Below, piece by piece: positions 16,000 to 22,514 of a stretch of 22,514 nucleotides of DNA (its first letter is position 1; every line of letters starts with the position of its first letter). Location of the stretch: NCBI GenBank assembly GCA_946481625.1, contig CAMLOZ010000003.1:1-22514 (forward strand), given 5' to 3'. The notes below the pieces were generated by a model. The model searched no databases. It had not been told where the DNA came from and saw only the letters and a program-made list of their open reading frames with translations. Position numbers and translations under genes: made by a program. Source of the DNA: an uncultured Haloferula sp. Its GTDB lineage: Bacteria; Verrucomicrobiota; Verrucomicrobiae; Verrucomicrobiales; Akkermansiaceae.

Positions 16000-17085
16000 C
16001 TACCTCCGCCTCACCGGCGCTTCAATAATCCCCTCCTCCGTCTCCTGCTTCAGCCGGAGCTGCCCGCACGCCGCGTCAATATCGTGCCCCTTCTCCAAGC
16101 GCAGCGTGGCCGACACCCCGGCGTTCTTGAGAATATCCCGGAAAGCCCGACATTGATCTTCCGAAGGCCGCTTCCAATCCAGTCCCTCCACCGTGTTGTA
16201 AGGAATCAGGTTCACCTTCGCCTTCAATCGCCGCGCGTGATTGGCAAGGATGCGCGCCTGCTCGAGATGGTCGTTCACCCCTTCGATCAGGATGTACTCC
16301 AGCGTCAGGTGCTGCTTCTTACGAGAATTCCAGTAGTCGAGCGCATCGAAGAGTTCGGCCGTGCCCCACTTCTTGTTCACCGGCATGATCTGCCCGCGGA
16401 CCTCGTCCGTCGCGCCGTGCAACGAGATCGCCAGGCGGATCTGCTGCGGATGCTCGGCAAGCTGCCGGATCTGCGGCACCAATCCCGAAGTCGAAATCGT
16501 CAGGTGCCGCGCGCCGAGATGGAGTCCCCACGGCGAGGTAATGATCGAAATCGCGGCGAGCAGGTTGTCGAGGTTCGCCAAGGGCTCGCCCATGCCCATG
16601 AAGACCAGGTTGTCCACCCGCTCGCCGGAAAGCCGCTCCGCCATCAGCACCTGCCCGGCAATCTCCGCCGCCTCCAAATTCCGGCTGAATCCAGCGAGGC
16701 CCGAGGCGCAGAATTTGCATCCATAAGCGCACCCCACCTGCGAGGAAACACAAAGCGTGCGCCGGTCCGAACGCTCGCCGTAGAGCGCCGGATTCGCCGG
16801 GATCAGCACGCTCTCCACATAGCGCCCGTCGTGGAGCTTGAAGAGGAACTTCCGCGTCGTGTCCCCGCTCCCCTGCGTCTTCGAATGCTCCAGCGCGTGC
16901 AGGCGGAACGACGCGGCAAGCTTCTCGCGCAAGGCCGCCGGCAAATTGCTCATCGCATCCACCGAAGCCGCTTTCTTCTTCCAAATCCAATCGAGGATCT
17001 GCCCGGCACGGAATGCAGGCTGGCCCTCGGCAGCCAAATAGGCCTCCAAGGCGGTAGGATCGAAACCGGTCAGCGCGGGGAGCAC
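16000..17085 (-). CDS. rlmN: Dual-specificity 23S rRNA/tRNA adenine-C2 methyltransferase RlmN
   Basis: 361 residues from a GTG start at 17085; there is no in-frame ATG nearer. RlmN is a radical-SAM enzyme that methylates C2 of A2503 in 23S rRNA and A37 in some tRNAs. The [4Fe-4S] cluster motif CAYGCKFC is Cys119, Cys123 and Cys126. Cys112 in TLCVSSQVGC lies seven residues before the first cluster cysteine. The C-terminal Cys340 (DIDAACGQL) is the catalytic partner equivalent to E. coli Cys355. GMGEP at 164-168 binds SAM. The length is normal. It ends the leftward run and converges with the deacetylase, with only 15 bases between stops and no clear terminator hairpin. Confidence 0.96.
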   Translation of the reverse strand: MLPALTGFDPTALEAYLAAEGQPAFRAGQILDWIWKKKAASVDAMSNLPAALREKLAASFRLHALEHSKTQGSGDTTRKFLFKLHDGRYVESVLIPANPALYGERSDRRTLCVSSQVGCAYGCKFCASGLAGFSRNLEAAEIAGQVLMAERLSGERVDNLVFMGMGEPLANLDNLLAAISIITSPWGLHLGARHLTISTSGLVPQIRQLAEHPQQIRLAISLHGATDEVRGQIMPVNKKWGTAELFDALDYWNSRKKQHLTLEYILIEGVNDHLEQARILANHARRLKAKVNLIPYNTVEGLDWKRPSEDQCRAFRDILKNAGVSATLRLEKGHDIDAACGQLRLKQETEEGIIEAPVRRR

Positions 17086-17127
17086 GGCGGGAAGATGGAC
17101 CGGATGCGGTCGGCGGCCAATACGTAA

Positions 17128-17517
17128 CTATCGGGGACTCTGGAGCCACTCCTCCAGCACCGGCACGTCCGCCGCCGCCCAATCAAGCCCTCCCAACTCC
17201 CCCCTTCCACACCAGCGGATCTCCGAGTGCTCGTGCGGGTGCAATTCACCCCCTGCAATCCGACAGACGATCGGATGCAGCCGGATCGGGCCGCGGCCGT
17301 AATCCCACACCACCGGTGTCAGCGCCTCGCCCGCGACCACGATGATGCCCAATTCCTCTTCCAACTCCCGCACCAGCGCGGCCGCAGAATCTTCCCCTTC
17401 CTCCAGCTTGCCCCCGGGAAACTCCCACTTTCCCCCAAGGTGCTTGCCCTCCGGTCTCCTGCAGGCGAGCAGACGGCCCGACTCATCCAGGATCAGGCCT
17501 GCGACGACATCGATCAT
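17128..17517 (-). CDS. MutT-like Nudix hydrolase
   Basis: 129 residues from the ATG at 17517, which overlaps the stop of the metallophosphoesterase by four bases (ATGA), implying translational coupling. A complete Nudix box spans residues 36-58 (G-x5-E-x7-REL-x-EE-x-GI), with KWEFPGGK just before it, as in MutT/8-oxo-dGTP diphosphatases. Such enzymes hydrolyse oxidised or ordinary nucleoside triphosphates to monophosphates plus pyrophosphate. CRRPEGKHLGGKWEFPGG is typical of the MutT group, so nucleotide-pool sanitation is likely, though the true substrate could be another nucleotide derivative. RlmN follows 42 bases downstream. Confidence 0.92.
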   Translation of the reverse strand: MIDVVAGLILDESGRLLACRRPEGKHLGGKWEFPGGKLEEGEDSAAALVRELEEELGIIVVAGEALTPVVWDYGRGPIRLHPIVCRIAGGELHPHEHSEIRWCGRGELGGLDWAAADVPVLEEWLQSPR

Positions 17518-18236
17518 CGGCCGTCGGCGAGGCGCTCGGCGAGCATCGGCGGAAGACCGGCATCCAGGATCTTCTTCTGCGTCGTCTCGATGTCGTACTC
17601 GACGCGCCGGAAGACCACCAGGTGGTGGTCCAGATCGTAGATCGCGTAGCAGGCGCGCCAATCGCCGTCGCGCGGCTGGCCGACCGAGCCGGCATTGATA
17701 AAATACTTCGAGCCTTCCTCGATGATCACGGACTCCGCGGGCACCTCCTGCACCTTGTCCGTCTTCACGTAGACACGCGGCACGTGCGTGTGGCCGTGGA
17801 AGCAGACCTGCGTGAACTGGTAGGAAAAGTTCGACATCGCGTCGAAGCGGTTCGTCACGTAGTTCCAGTTCGCCGGCTGGTCCAGGGTGCTGTGGACGAT
17901 GGTAAAGTCCTCGACCTGCCGGACCATCCGGAGGCGGCGCAGCCAGATCCGCTGCTCCTCGCTGAGATGGTCGCGGGTCCATTCGAGCGCCGCGGCGGCC
18001 ACCGGGTTCATCGCATCCAGCGAGTGGGTACCGGAGGCGTCCTCGTCGTGGTTGCCCTTCACCACCGGGCAGTTCATGGCGCGGACCCGTTCCAGACAGG
18101 CCGCCGGGTCGGCATTGTAGCCCACCACGTCGCCCAGGCAGACGTAATCCGTGCACCCTTGCTGCTCGGCATCGGTCAACACCGCCTCGAGAGCTTCGAG
18201 GTTGGCGTGGATATCTCCGAAGAGGGCGATGCGCAT
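17514..18236 (-). CDS. YfcE/MJ0936-like calcineurin-type metallophosphoesterase
   Basis: 240 residues. The dimetal phosphoesterase signature is complete: GDIHAN (7-12, Asp8, His10), GDVVGY (35-40, Asp36), GNHD (61-64), His115 in IVHST, and GHTH (148-151). It is of the small single-domain type that hydrolyses phosphomonoesters or phosphodiesters (cyclic nucleotides or diadenosine-type substrates in characterised relatives). The cytosolic role here cannot be assigned. It starts 63 bases after the anchored helical protein and overlaps the Nudix gene by four bases. Confidence 0.92.
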   Translation of the reverse strand: MRIALFGDIHANLEALEAVLTDAEQQGCTDYVCLGDVVGYNADPAACLERVRAMNCPVVKGNHDEDASGTHSLDAMNPVAAAALEWTRDHLSEEQRIWLRRLRMVRQVEDFTIVHSTLDQPANWNYVTNRFDAMSNFSYQFTQVCFHGHTHVPRVYVKTDKVQEVPAESVIIEEGSKYFINAGSVGQPRDGDWRACYAIYDLDHHLVVFRRVEYDIETTQKKILDAGLPPMLAERLADGR

Positions 18237-18299
18237 GGGGTCGGTGAGGCGGGAGAGGCTTTAGGAGAGGTGTCGGGGACCTGTCGAGTCAAACCCGGA

Positions 18300-19265
18300 T
18301 TACCGCTCGAAGCCGATCTTTCTGGCAGACAATTCCTCCCTCTGCCGGATGTGGCTCTTGGGGGAATCCGGAGCGATCCCCGCGCGGCCCTCCAGCAGGC
18401 GGATCGCGGTTTCTACCCCTGTCTGGGGCATGCGGTCGAGATAATCGGTGAAATAGGCCCCGAGAATCCGCAGCGCCCTTTGTTCCGAGCCGAAAATCCC
18501 CACCGCACGGGCCACCGGGTCCTCCGGGGGCGAAATCCTGGCCTCCAGCACATAGCGGAGCGCCAGCATCGAGGGCACCGCACTTCCCGGGTCGGATTGC
18601 AGGAGGCTCTGCAATTCCGCCAGCAGGACGGCGGGATCCTCCCCGGTCCGGGCCCGGGCCTGCAGCAGGTTGCGGCGCACCCGGGGGTCGGCCTTCCCCG
18701 TCGCCCAAGACCGGGAGTAGGCGCTCACCGCCTTCTTGTCGTCGGGAAAATGGTAGGCGCTGGAGTAGAGGTTGCCCAAATGCGCGGCAAGGCGCCAATC
18801 GTCCGGATTATTCCGGGTACCCCTCTCGAAGAACTCCCGTCCTTTCTCGACCCAGCGCCGGGCCTCCGACTCCGCCCGCAGACGGCTCAGGCCCGGGTCG
18901 TTGCGGTAGTAGGCCGCGGCATTGTAGGCCTGATGCCAGCCGCCGATGTCCCAGTAGTACTCGGTTTTCGGAGAAAGCTGCACGGTGGTGTTCACCGACT
19001 CCTCCAGCTCCGGCCACTCGGTGTTCGTGAATTGCTCGGTCGCCCGCAGGCTGGCGAAGCTCGCCACCAGGGTCCGCAGGCCGGCCAAGGCCACGACCGC
19101 GCTATTCTGGCCGATCTTCTCGCGGACATCGATGTCCAGCGGCTCGGAGAGCAGCCCCTCGCGGCGGAATTCCTTCGTCGCGCCATCCTCCAGATGCAAG
19201 CGCACCCACCCCCCGGCCACCAGTACGGCGAGTGCGCTCAGGATGGCACGACGGCGCGACTTCAT
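18300..19265 (-). CDS. Membrane-anchored helical (TPR-like) protein, ABC-operon partner
   Basis: 321 residues. The start at 19265 is one base after the permease stop and has a strong Shine-Dalgarno (AAGGAG, seven bases upstream), so it is preferred over the in-frame ATG at 19286. A basic N-terminus (MKSRRRAIL) and one hydrophobic span at about 7-22 anchor it, and the rest would be periplasmic. The body is predicted helical and Ala/Arg/Leu-rich, with a distinctive YYWDIGGWHQAYNAAAYYRND segment followed by ERGTRNNPDDWRLAAHLGNLY, which resembles TPR hairpins. I do not recognise a named family. Immediate downstream position after the ATPase and permease suggests it works with that transporter, for example as a periplasmic partner. 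Confidence 0.82.
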   Translation of the reverse strand: MKSRRRAILSALAVLVAGGWVRLHLEDGATKEFRREGLLSEPLDIDVREKIGQNSAVVALAGLRTLVASFASLRATEQFTNTEWPELEESVNTTVQLSPKTEYYWDIGGWHQAYNAAAYYRNDPGLSRLRAESEARRWVEKGREFFERGTRNNPDDWRLAAHLGNLYSSAYHFPDDKKAVSAYSRSWATGKADPRVRRNLLQARARTGEDPAVLLAELQSLLQSDPGSAVPSMLALRYVLEARISPPEDPVARAVGIFGSEQRALRILGAYFTDYLDRMPQTGVETAIRLLEGRAGIAPDSPKSHIRQREELSARKIGFER

Positions 19266-19266
19266 C

Positions 19267-20178
19267 TCAGAACTCCTTTCCGGCAAAAACCAGCCACGAG
19301 ACGAAGGTGTGCAGCACCACGTAAAACGCCGTGATCCCCGCCAGCGTGCCCAGCGCCGCGGGAGAAATCGCCGCGCCCTCGATCACCGCATCGATCACGT
19401 TGAAGAGCTGGAAATCCGGAAACACCACCGCCACCGCGAGGCCGCCGATCTTCCCCGCCGTCCCGATCCCGTCCGCACCGCTCAAATACATGTCGCGCGC
19501 GTCCGCCTGGAAGTTCCCGATGAAATACACCAGGAAGCAGGAAATCGTCGTGAAGAGCGTGCTGGTCGAGAAGGTCGAGAGCAACAGCGCCGTCGAGGCG
19601 ATCACCGCCGAGCGCATGAAAACCGCCAGCGCCGCCCCGTGCAGGCTCCAGGTCGGACCCTGCAGCAGGATCTCCGCCCGCAGCTTGTCCTTCTCCACCT
19701 GGGGCCAGGAAGCCACCCGCTCCATCTGCTCCGCCACCACCATGTGGGTCCGGATGCTCAGCACCCCCGTCATCAGGAGATCCATGACCACGAGGGAGAC
19801 GAAAATCAGCAGCAAGACCCCGGCCAGCTTGCCGATCAGGTAATCCAGCCGCGGCACCGGCTTCGCCAGGATGGTATAGAGCGTCCGGTCCTCCACGTCC
19901 TTCGGCAGCAGCAGCGCCGTCGCCACGACCCCGAGCACCACCGAGAACAAGGTCATGGTCCCCAGCGACCAGCTCCGGATCATCCGCAGCACATCCATCC
20001 CCTGCAGGTCCGGCCGGCCGATCCCCTGGATGTTGAAGAGGTTGCTGCCCAGCACGATCACCGCGAAGATCGCAAGGAAGTAGAACACCTTCATCCGCAC
20101 GAGTTGCGTGAAGGTGTGCGTGGCGATCACCCCGATGCGGCGGGGGTTGAGCGGGCGGTTTTTCGCGGGTCGGCTCAT
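19267..20178 (-). CDS. ABC-2 type transporter permease
   Basis: 303 residues with about six membrane spans. An N-terminal amphipathic segment is followed by a span at about 30-45 (VFYFLAIFAVIVLGSNLF), a second near 70-90, then the VEDRTLYTILAKPVPRLDYLIGKL motif characteristic of ABC-2 permeases of the NosY/gliding-type group, and further spans at about 115-135, 185-215 and 230-295. It begins 15 bases after the ATPase stop. It would form a homodimeric or paired transmembrane channel for the ATPase. The transported substrate, and whether it exports drugs, lipids or polysaccharides, cannot be inferred. Confidence 0.92.
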   Translation of the reverse strand: MSRPAKNRPLNPRRIGVIATHTFTQLVRMKVFYFLAIFAVIVLGSNLFNIQGIGRPDLQGMDVLRMIRSWSLGTMTLFSVVLGVVATALLLPKDVEDRTLYTILAKPVPRLDYLIGKLAGVLLLIFVSLVVMDLLMTGVLSIRTHMVVAEQMERVASWPQVEKDKLRAEILLQGPTWSLHGAALAVFMRSAVIASTALLLSTFSTSTLFTTISCFLVYFIGNFQADARDMYLSGADGIGTAGKIGGLAVAVVFPDFQLFNVIDAVIEGAAISPAALGTLAGITAFYVVLHTFVSWLVFAGKEF

Positions 20179-20193
20179 CGGGCGGGAAAGGAA

Positions 20194-21048
20194 TCAGGGT
20201 TCACGGCGGTCCACGGTCTCCTGGAGGAAGAGGCGCTCCAGCGTCGTCCTCGGCCGCCCCGCGCGCACGAGCTCCGCGGATCCGTCCGCGTTCACCAGTT
20301 CGTGGACCTTCGCCACCAGTTCGGGCGAGGCATCGCGCAGCACGATCTCGGTCTGGTCCTCCACCGCGAGGAGCTGGTCGATCGGACCCTCCTTCACCAT
20401 CCGGCCGCGGAAAATGATGCCCACCCGGTCGCAGACCTCCTGCACCTGTTCCAGCAGGTGCGAGCAAAGGAACACCGTGATCCCGCGCTGCTTCAGATCG
20501 AGAATCAGGTCCCGGATCTGGCGCGAACCCACCGGGTCCACCCCGGCCGTCGGCTCGTCGAGGATCACCAGGCGCGGTTCCTGGATCAGCGCCTGGGCCA
20601 GCCCGATCCGCTGGAGCATCCCCTTCGAGTAACCTCCGAGCCGCCGGTTGCCGGCCTCCCTCAGGTCCACCAGATCTAGCAGTTCCTTGACCCGCGCCTC
20701 CAGCTTCGCGCCGCGCAGCCCGCAAAGTTTGCCGTAGAAACGCAGCGTCTCGGAGCCGCTCAGATGCTTGTAGAAATAGGGATTCTCCGGCAGGAAGCCG
20801 ACATCCTGCCGCGAGTCCACCTGCAGCGAGTCGTTGCCGAAAATCCGGCACACGCCTGCATCCGGCTGCACCAGCCCCAGCAGCGCCTTCATGGTGGTCG
20901 ATTTCCCCGACCCGTTCGGGCCGATCAGCCCGTAGACCTCGCCCGCCGCGATCCGGATCGAGACGCCGTCCACCGCAAGCAACGGCTCCTTCCGTCCGGC
21001 GGGGCGGAATTGCTTCACCAGATCCTTGATTTCGACGGCGGACTCCAT
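20194..21048 (-). CDS. ABC transporter ATP-binding protein
   Basis: 284 residues from the ATG at 21048, the first plausible start after a candidate promoter. The frame stays open upstream to 21927 but overlaps the opposite-strand lipoprotein and has no family sequence. Motifs: Walker A GPNGSGKS (43-50), a Q-loop region FLPENP (about 85-90, Glu instead of Gln as in many ABC-2 ATPases), signature YSKGM (140-144), Walker B LVILDEP (160-166), and the H-loop His197. The C-terminal extension (about 215-284) resembles the regulatory tail of multidrug or gliding-type ATPases. It energises the downstream permease. Confidence 0.94.
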   Translation of the reverse strand: MESAVEIKDLVKQFRPAGRKEPLLAVDGVSIRIAAGEVYGLIGPNGSGKSTTMKALLGLVQPDAGVCRIFGNDSLQVDSRQDVGFLPENPYFYKHLSGSETLRFYGKLCGLRGAKLEARVKELLDLVDLREAGNRRLGGYSKGMLQRIGLAQALIQEPRLVILDEPTAGVDPVGSRQIRDLILDLKQRGITVFLCSHLLEQVQEVCDRVGIIFRGRMVKEGPIDQLLAVEDQTEIVLRDASPELVAKVHELVNADGSAELVRAGRPRTTLERLFLQETVDRREP

Positions 21049-21060
21049 GGGCGCGGGCGG

Positions 21061-21088
21061 AGGATAGAAAGCAAAGCGGAGCAGGCAA
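21061..21088 (-). promoter_or_regulatory. Candidate sigma-70-like promoter of the ABC operon
   Basis: Reading leftward, TTGCCT (21088-21083) and TATCCT (21066-21061) are separated by 16 bases and lie just upstream of the ATPase start codon (12 bases from the -10-like box). Both boxes match consensus only partly, and the short leader is unusual, so this is a weak prediction. Confidence 0.3.
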
Positions 21089-21222
21089 CGTGATTCGCTG
21101 ATAGAGAAAGGGCAGGGAAATGAAGGGCCGGTGAAGAATTCGCGGGATCCGTCCGCCCCCCGCCGCCGGAGCACCAGATTTCTTGTCAAACCCGACCCCG
21201 CATGCACGCTGCTCCCCAAATC

Positions 21223-22014
21223 ATGAAGACGCTTTTCCGGATCCTCGCCGCGGCCATCCTCTGCCTGCTCACCACTTCCTGCTTCGAGCAGAATGCCGTC
21301 ATCCGCCTGAACAAGGACGGCAGCGGCACCATCACGGAAACCACCCTCCTCAGCGCGGAAGCCAGTGCCATGCTCGAAGGCATGGGCGGCCGGGACCCCC
21401 TCGCCAAGATGGCCGACAAGGATGCCGCCAACGCTTACGCGAAGAAAATCGGCGACGGTGTGGAAGTGGAGAAAGCCGGCAAGATCACCCGCGGCGAACG
21501 CGCGGGTGTGGAGGTCGTCTACCGCTTCAAGGATATCAACGCGGTGAAGTTCACCATGGGCGGCTCGATGGCCGAGATGGCCAAGGCCATGGCCCCGGTG
21601 GGCATCCCCCAGCCGGAACAACCCGAACAGCAACCGGCCACCTTCAAGTATGCCGATGGCGTGCTCACCCTCGTCAACCCCGGCAACAAACCCGCTGAAG
21701 GCGAGGCTCCTCCGGAGATGCCTGAAGTCAGCGACCAGCAGATCGCCATGGCCAAGGGCATGTTCAAGGACATGAAGATGGGCTTTACCTTGGAGTTCCC
21801 CGGCGGCATCGCGGAAACCAACGCCACCCACGTCGAAGGCGACACCGTGACCATGGCGGACATCGACTTCGGCAAATTCGTCGAGGATCCCGCCCACCTG
21901 AAGAAACTCATGGCCGCCAACGAGCAAGGTCCGGCCGCTGCCGCCGCCGCCGTGAAGGACATCCCCGGGGTGAAGGTGGAGACCAAGGAAGAGTTCACGG
22001 TGAAGCTGAAGTGA
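21223..22014 (+). CDS. Putative lipoprotein of unknown function
   Basis: 263 residues from the ATG at 21223; an in-frame ATG at 21202 would add seven residues. The N-terminus MKTLFRILAAAILCLLTTSC is a lipoprotein signal peptide, with Cys20 in a slightly atypical lipobox (TTSC, with Leu at -4). The mature part starts with an RLNKDGSGTITET strand pair, then a helical Ala/Met-rich region, a Pro/Gln/Glu-rich linker near residues 128-165, and an ETNATHVEGDTVTM strand segment near the C-terminus, before a final KETKEEFTVKLK-like tail. I recognise no enzymatic motif. It is probably an envelope-anchored structural or adaptor protein. It is divergent from the ABC operon. Confidence 0.8.
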   Translation: MKTLFRILAAAILCLLTTSCFEQNAVIRLNKDGSGTITETTLLSAEASAMLEGMGGRDPLAKMADKDAANAYAKKIGDGVEVEKAGKITRGERAGVEVVYRFKDINAVKFTMGGSMAEMAKAMAPVGIPQPEQPEQQPATFKYADGVLTLVNPGNKPAEGEAPPEMPEVSDQQIAMAKGMFKDMKMGFTLEFPGGIAETNATHVEGDTVTMADIDFGKFVEDPAHLKKLMAANEQGPAAAAAAVKDIPGVKVETKEEFTVKLK

Positions 22015-22063
22015 CCTGTCACGGGGAATCTGCCGCTCGGAATCCCATCGACATCCCCCCGGC

Positions 22064-22090
22064 CAGCCATTGTCCTTCCCTCAATGGCTG
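22064..22090 (+). promoter_or_regulatory. Hairpin enclosing a start codon
   Basis: A perfect 9-bp inverted repeat, CAGCCATTG/CAATGGCTG (22064-22072 and 22082-22090), has a 9-base loop TCCTTCCCT. The ATG of the next gene (22084-22086) lies within the right arm, so in mRNA the start codon would be base-paired. The loop is pyrimidine-rich and resembles an anti-Shine-Dalgarno. This could restrain translation, though it may be coincidental. Confidence 0.45.
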
Positions 22091-22514
22091 AAGCGTCTCT
22101 TCTCCCGGTCTGGGCCACCGAAATCGTCGCGCGCTACGAAAGCGGGGCGGCAGGTCAATTCATCCTCCACGGCAATGTCGCCGACCGCATGCTCATGCGG
22201 CTGCCGGAGGGTCCCAAGTTGGGACGCCTGAACGACTATCTGCTCGACGTCCTCCTCCCGCGCTTCCAAGTCGTGCTCAGCTACGACCCCGGCTTCGGCC
22301 TGCGCGTGGACCGCGGCCGCGAAATCTTCGCCGAGTGGCCCGCGCTGAAGGAAATCGGCGAAATGCCCTCGTTACCGCTGCCCGCGGTGCGCGTGATCGC
22401 CCGCTACCTCCAGTTCGCCCGCAATCTCCGCGCGGTCGGCGCGAAGCCGGTCACCGTCGCGGTGGTGATGCGGGATGCCCAGCTCTACGTCCCGGTCCTG
22501 CCGCAAACGCTGAA
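22084..22514 (+). CDS. N-terminal part of a possible AAA-type ATPase (runs off the window)
   Basis: The frame is open from the ATG at 22084 through the right edge (143 codons visible). The start is the first ATG and there is no Shine-Dalgarno. The visible part is soluble: a helix ATEIVARYESGAAGQF, then FILHGNVADRMLM, a LNDYLLDVLLPRF helix, the strand VVLSYDPGFGLRVDRG, and later VTVAVVMRDAQLY. This resembles the N-terminal region of AAA-family ATPases in which a HGNV strand and a YD-x-G-x-G-like strand precede the Walker A domain, but no Walker motifs lie in the visible part, so the call is tentative. Confidence 0.55.
   Translation, partial: MAEASLLPVWATEIVARYESGAAGQFILHGNVADRMLMRLPEGPKLGRLNDYLLDVLLPRFQVVLSYDPGFGLRVDRGREIFAEWPALKEIGEMPSLPLPAVRVIARYLQFARNLRAVGAKPVTVAVVMRDAQLYVPVLPQTL

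Noticed and set aside
17622..20679. Two long rightward frames (570 and 564 codons) across the phosphoesterase, helical protein and permease
   Set aside because: Both are antisense to well-supported leftward genes and rich in Arg, His and Pro. They cover unrelated genes, so they cannot both be real.

Overview
The window is GC-rich, gene-dense bacterial chromosome, most likely from the Verrucomicrobiota (a Luteolibacter/Haloferula-like lineage is my best guess). This is inference from overall character: many small lipoproteins and secreted proteins of unknown function, a modular secreted polysaccharide lyase, repetitive helical proteins, and weak or absent Shine-Dalgarno sequences at most starts. 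There is no rRNA gene and I see no tRNA, CRISPR array, insertion sequence or phage gene.

Left part (1-5250): a polysaccharide-lyase locus. A secreted alginate-lyase-family protein runs leftward off the window edge. A 409-base spacer rich in inverted repeats separates it from a rightward pair: a membrane-anchored protein with a 32-residue helical repeat, and a 952-residue multidomain lyase whose catalytic region is a paralogue of the first lyase. A hairpin follows the second lyase.

Middle left (5293-8898): kbl (threonine/glycine metabolism, leftward), a secreted protein of unknown function (rightward), a secreted TlpA-like thioredoxin-fold protein (leftward, sharing a bidirectional terminator with its neighbour), and two small exported proteins whose 3' ends overlap.

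Middle (8967-12914): a rightward run of five genes: an RlmD-type RNA m5U methyltransferase with Fe-S cysteines, RsgA, an exported rhodanese, an SGNH-hydrolase-like lipoprotein and a small membrane protein. The last three are tightly coupled. Then a leftward DUF485 + ActP-type symporter pair (acetate/monocarboxylate uptake) diverges from an HDAC11-like deacetylase.

Right part (16000-21048): a leftward run of six genes: ABC ATPase, ABC-2 permease, a membrane-anchored helical protein, a metallophosphoesterase, a MutT-like Nudix hydrolase and RlmN. Several junctions overlap or nearly touch, so it reads as one or two operons. A divergent lipoprotein and the start of a possible AAA-type ATPase, whose start codon lies inside a perfect hairpin, close the window.

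Most genes are recognisable housekeeping or common accessory families. The less explained parts are the lyase/repeat-protein locus with its structured spacer, the rhodanese-SGNH-membrane trio, the ABC trio, and the hairpin over the last start codon. I do not see proof of a wholly new system.
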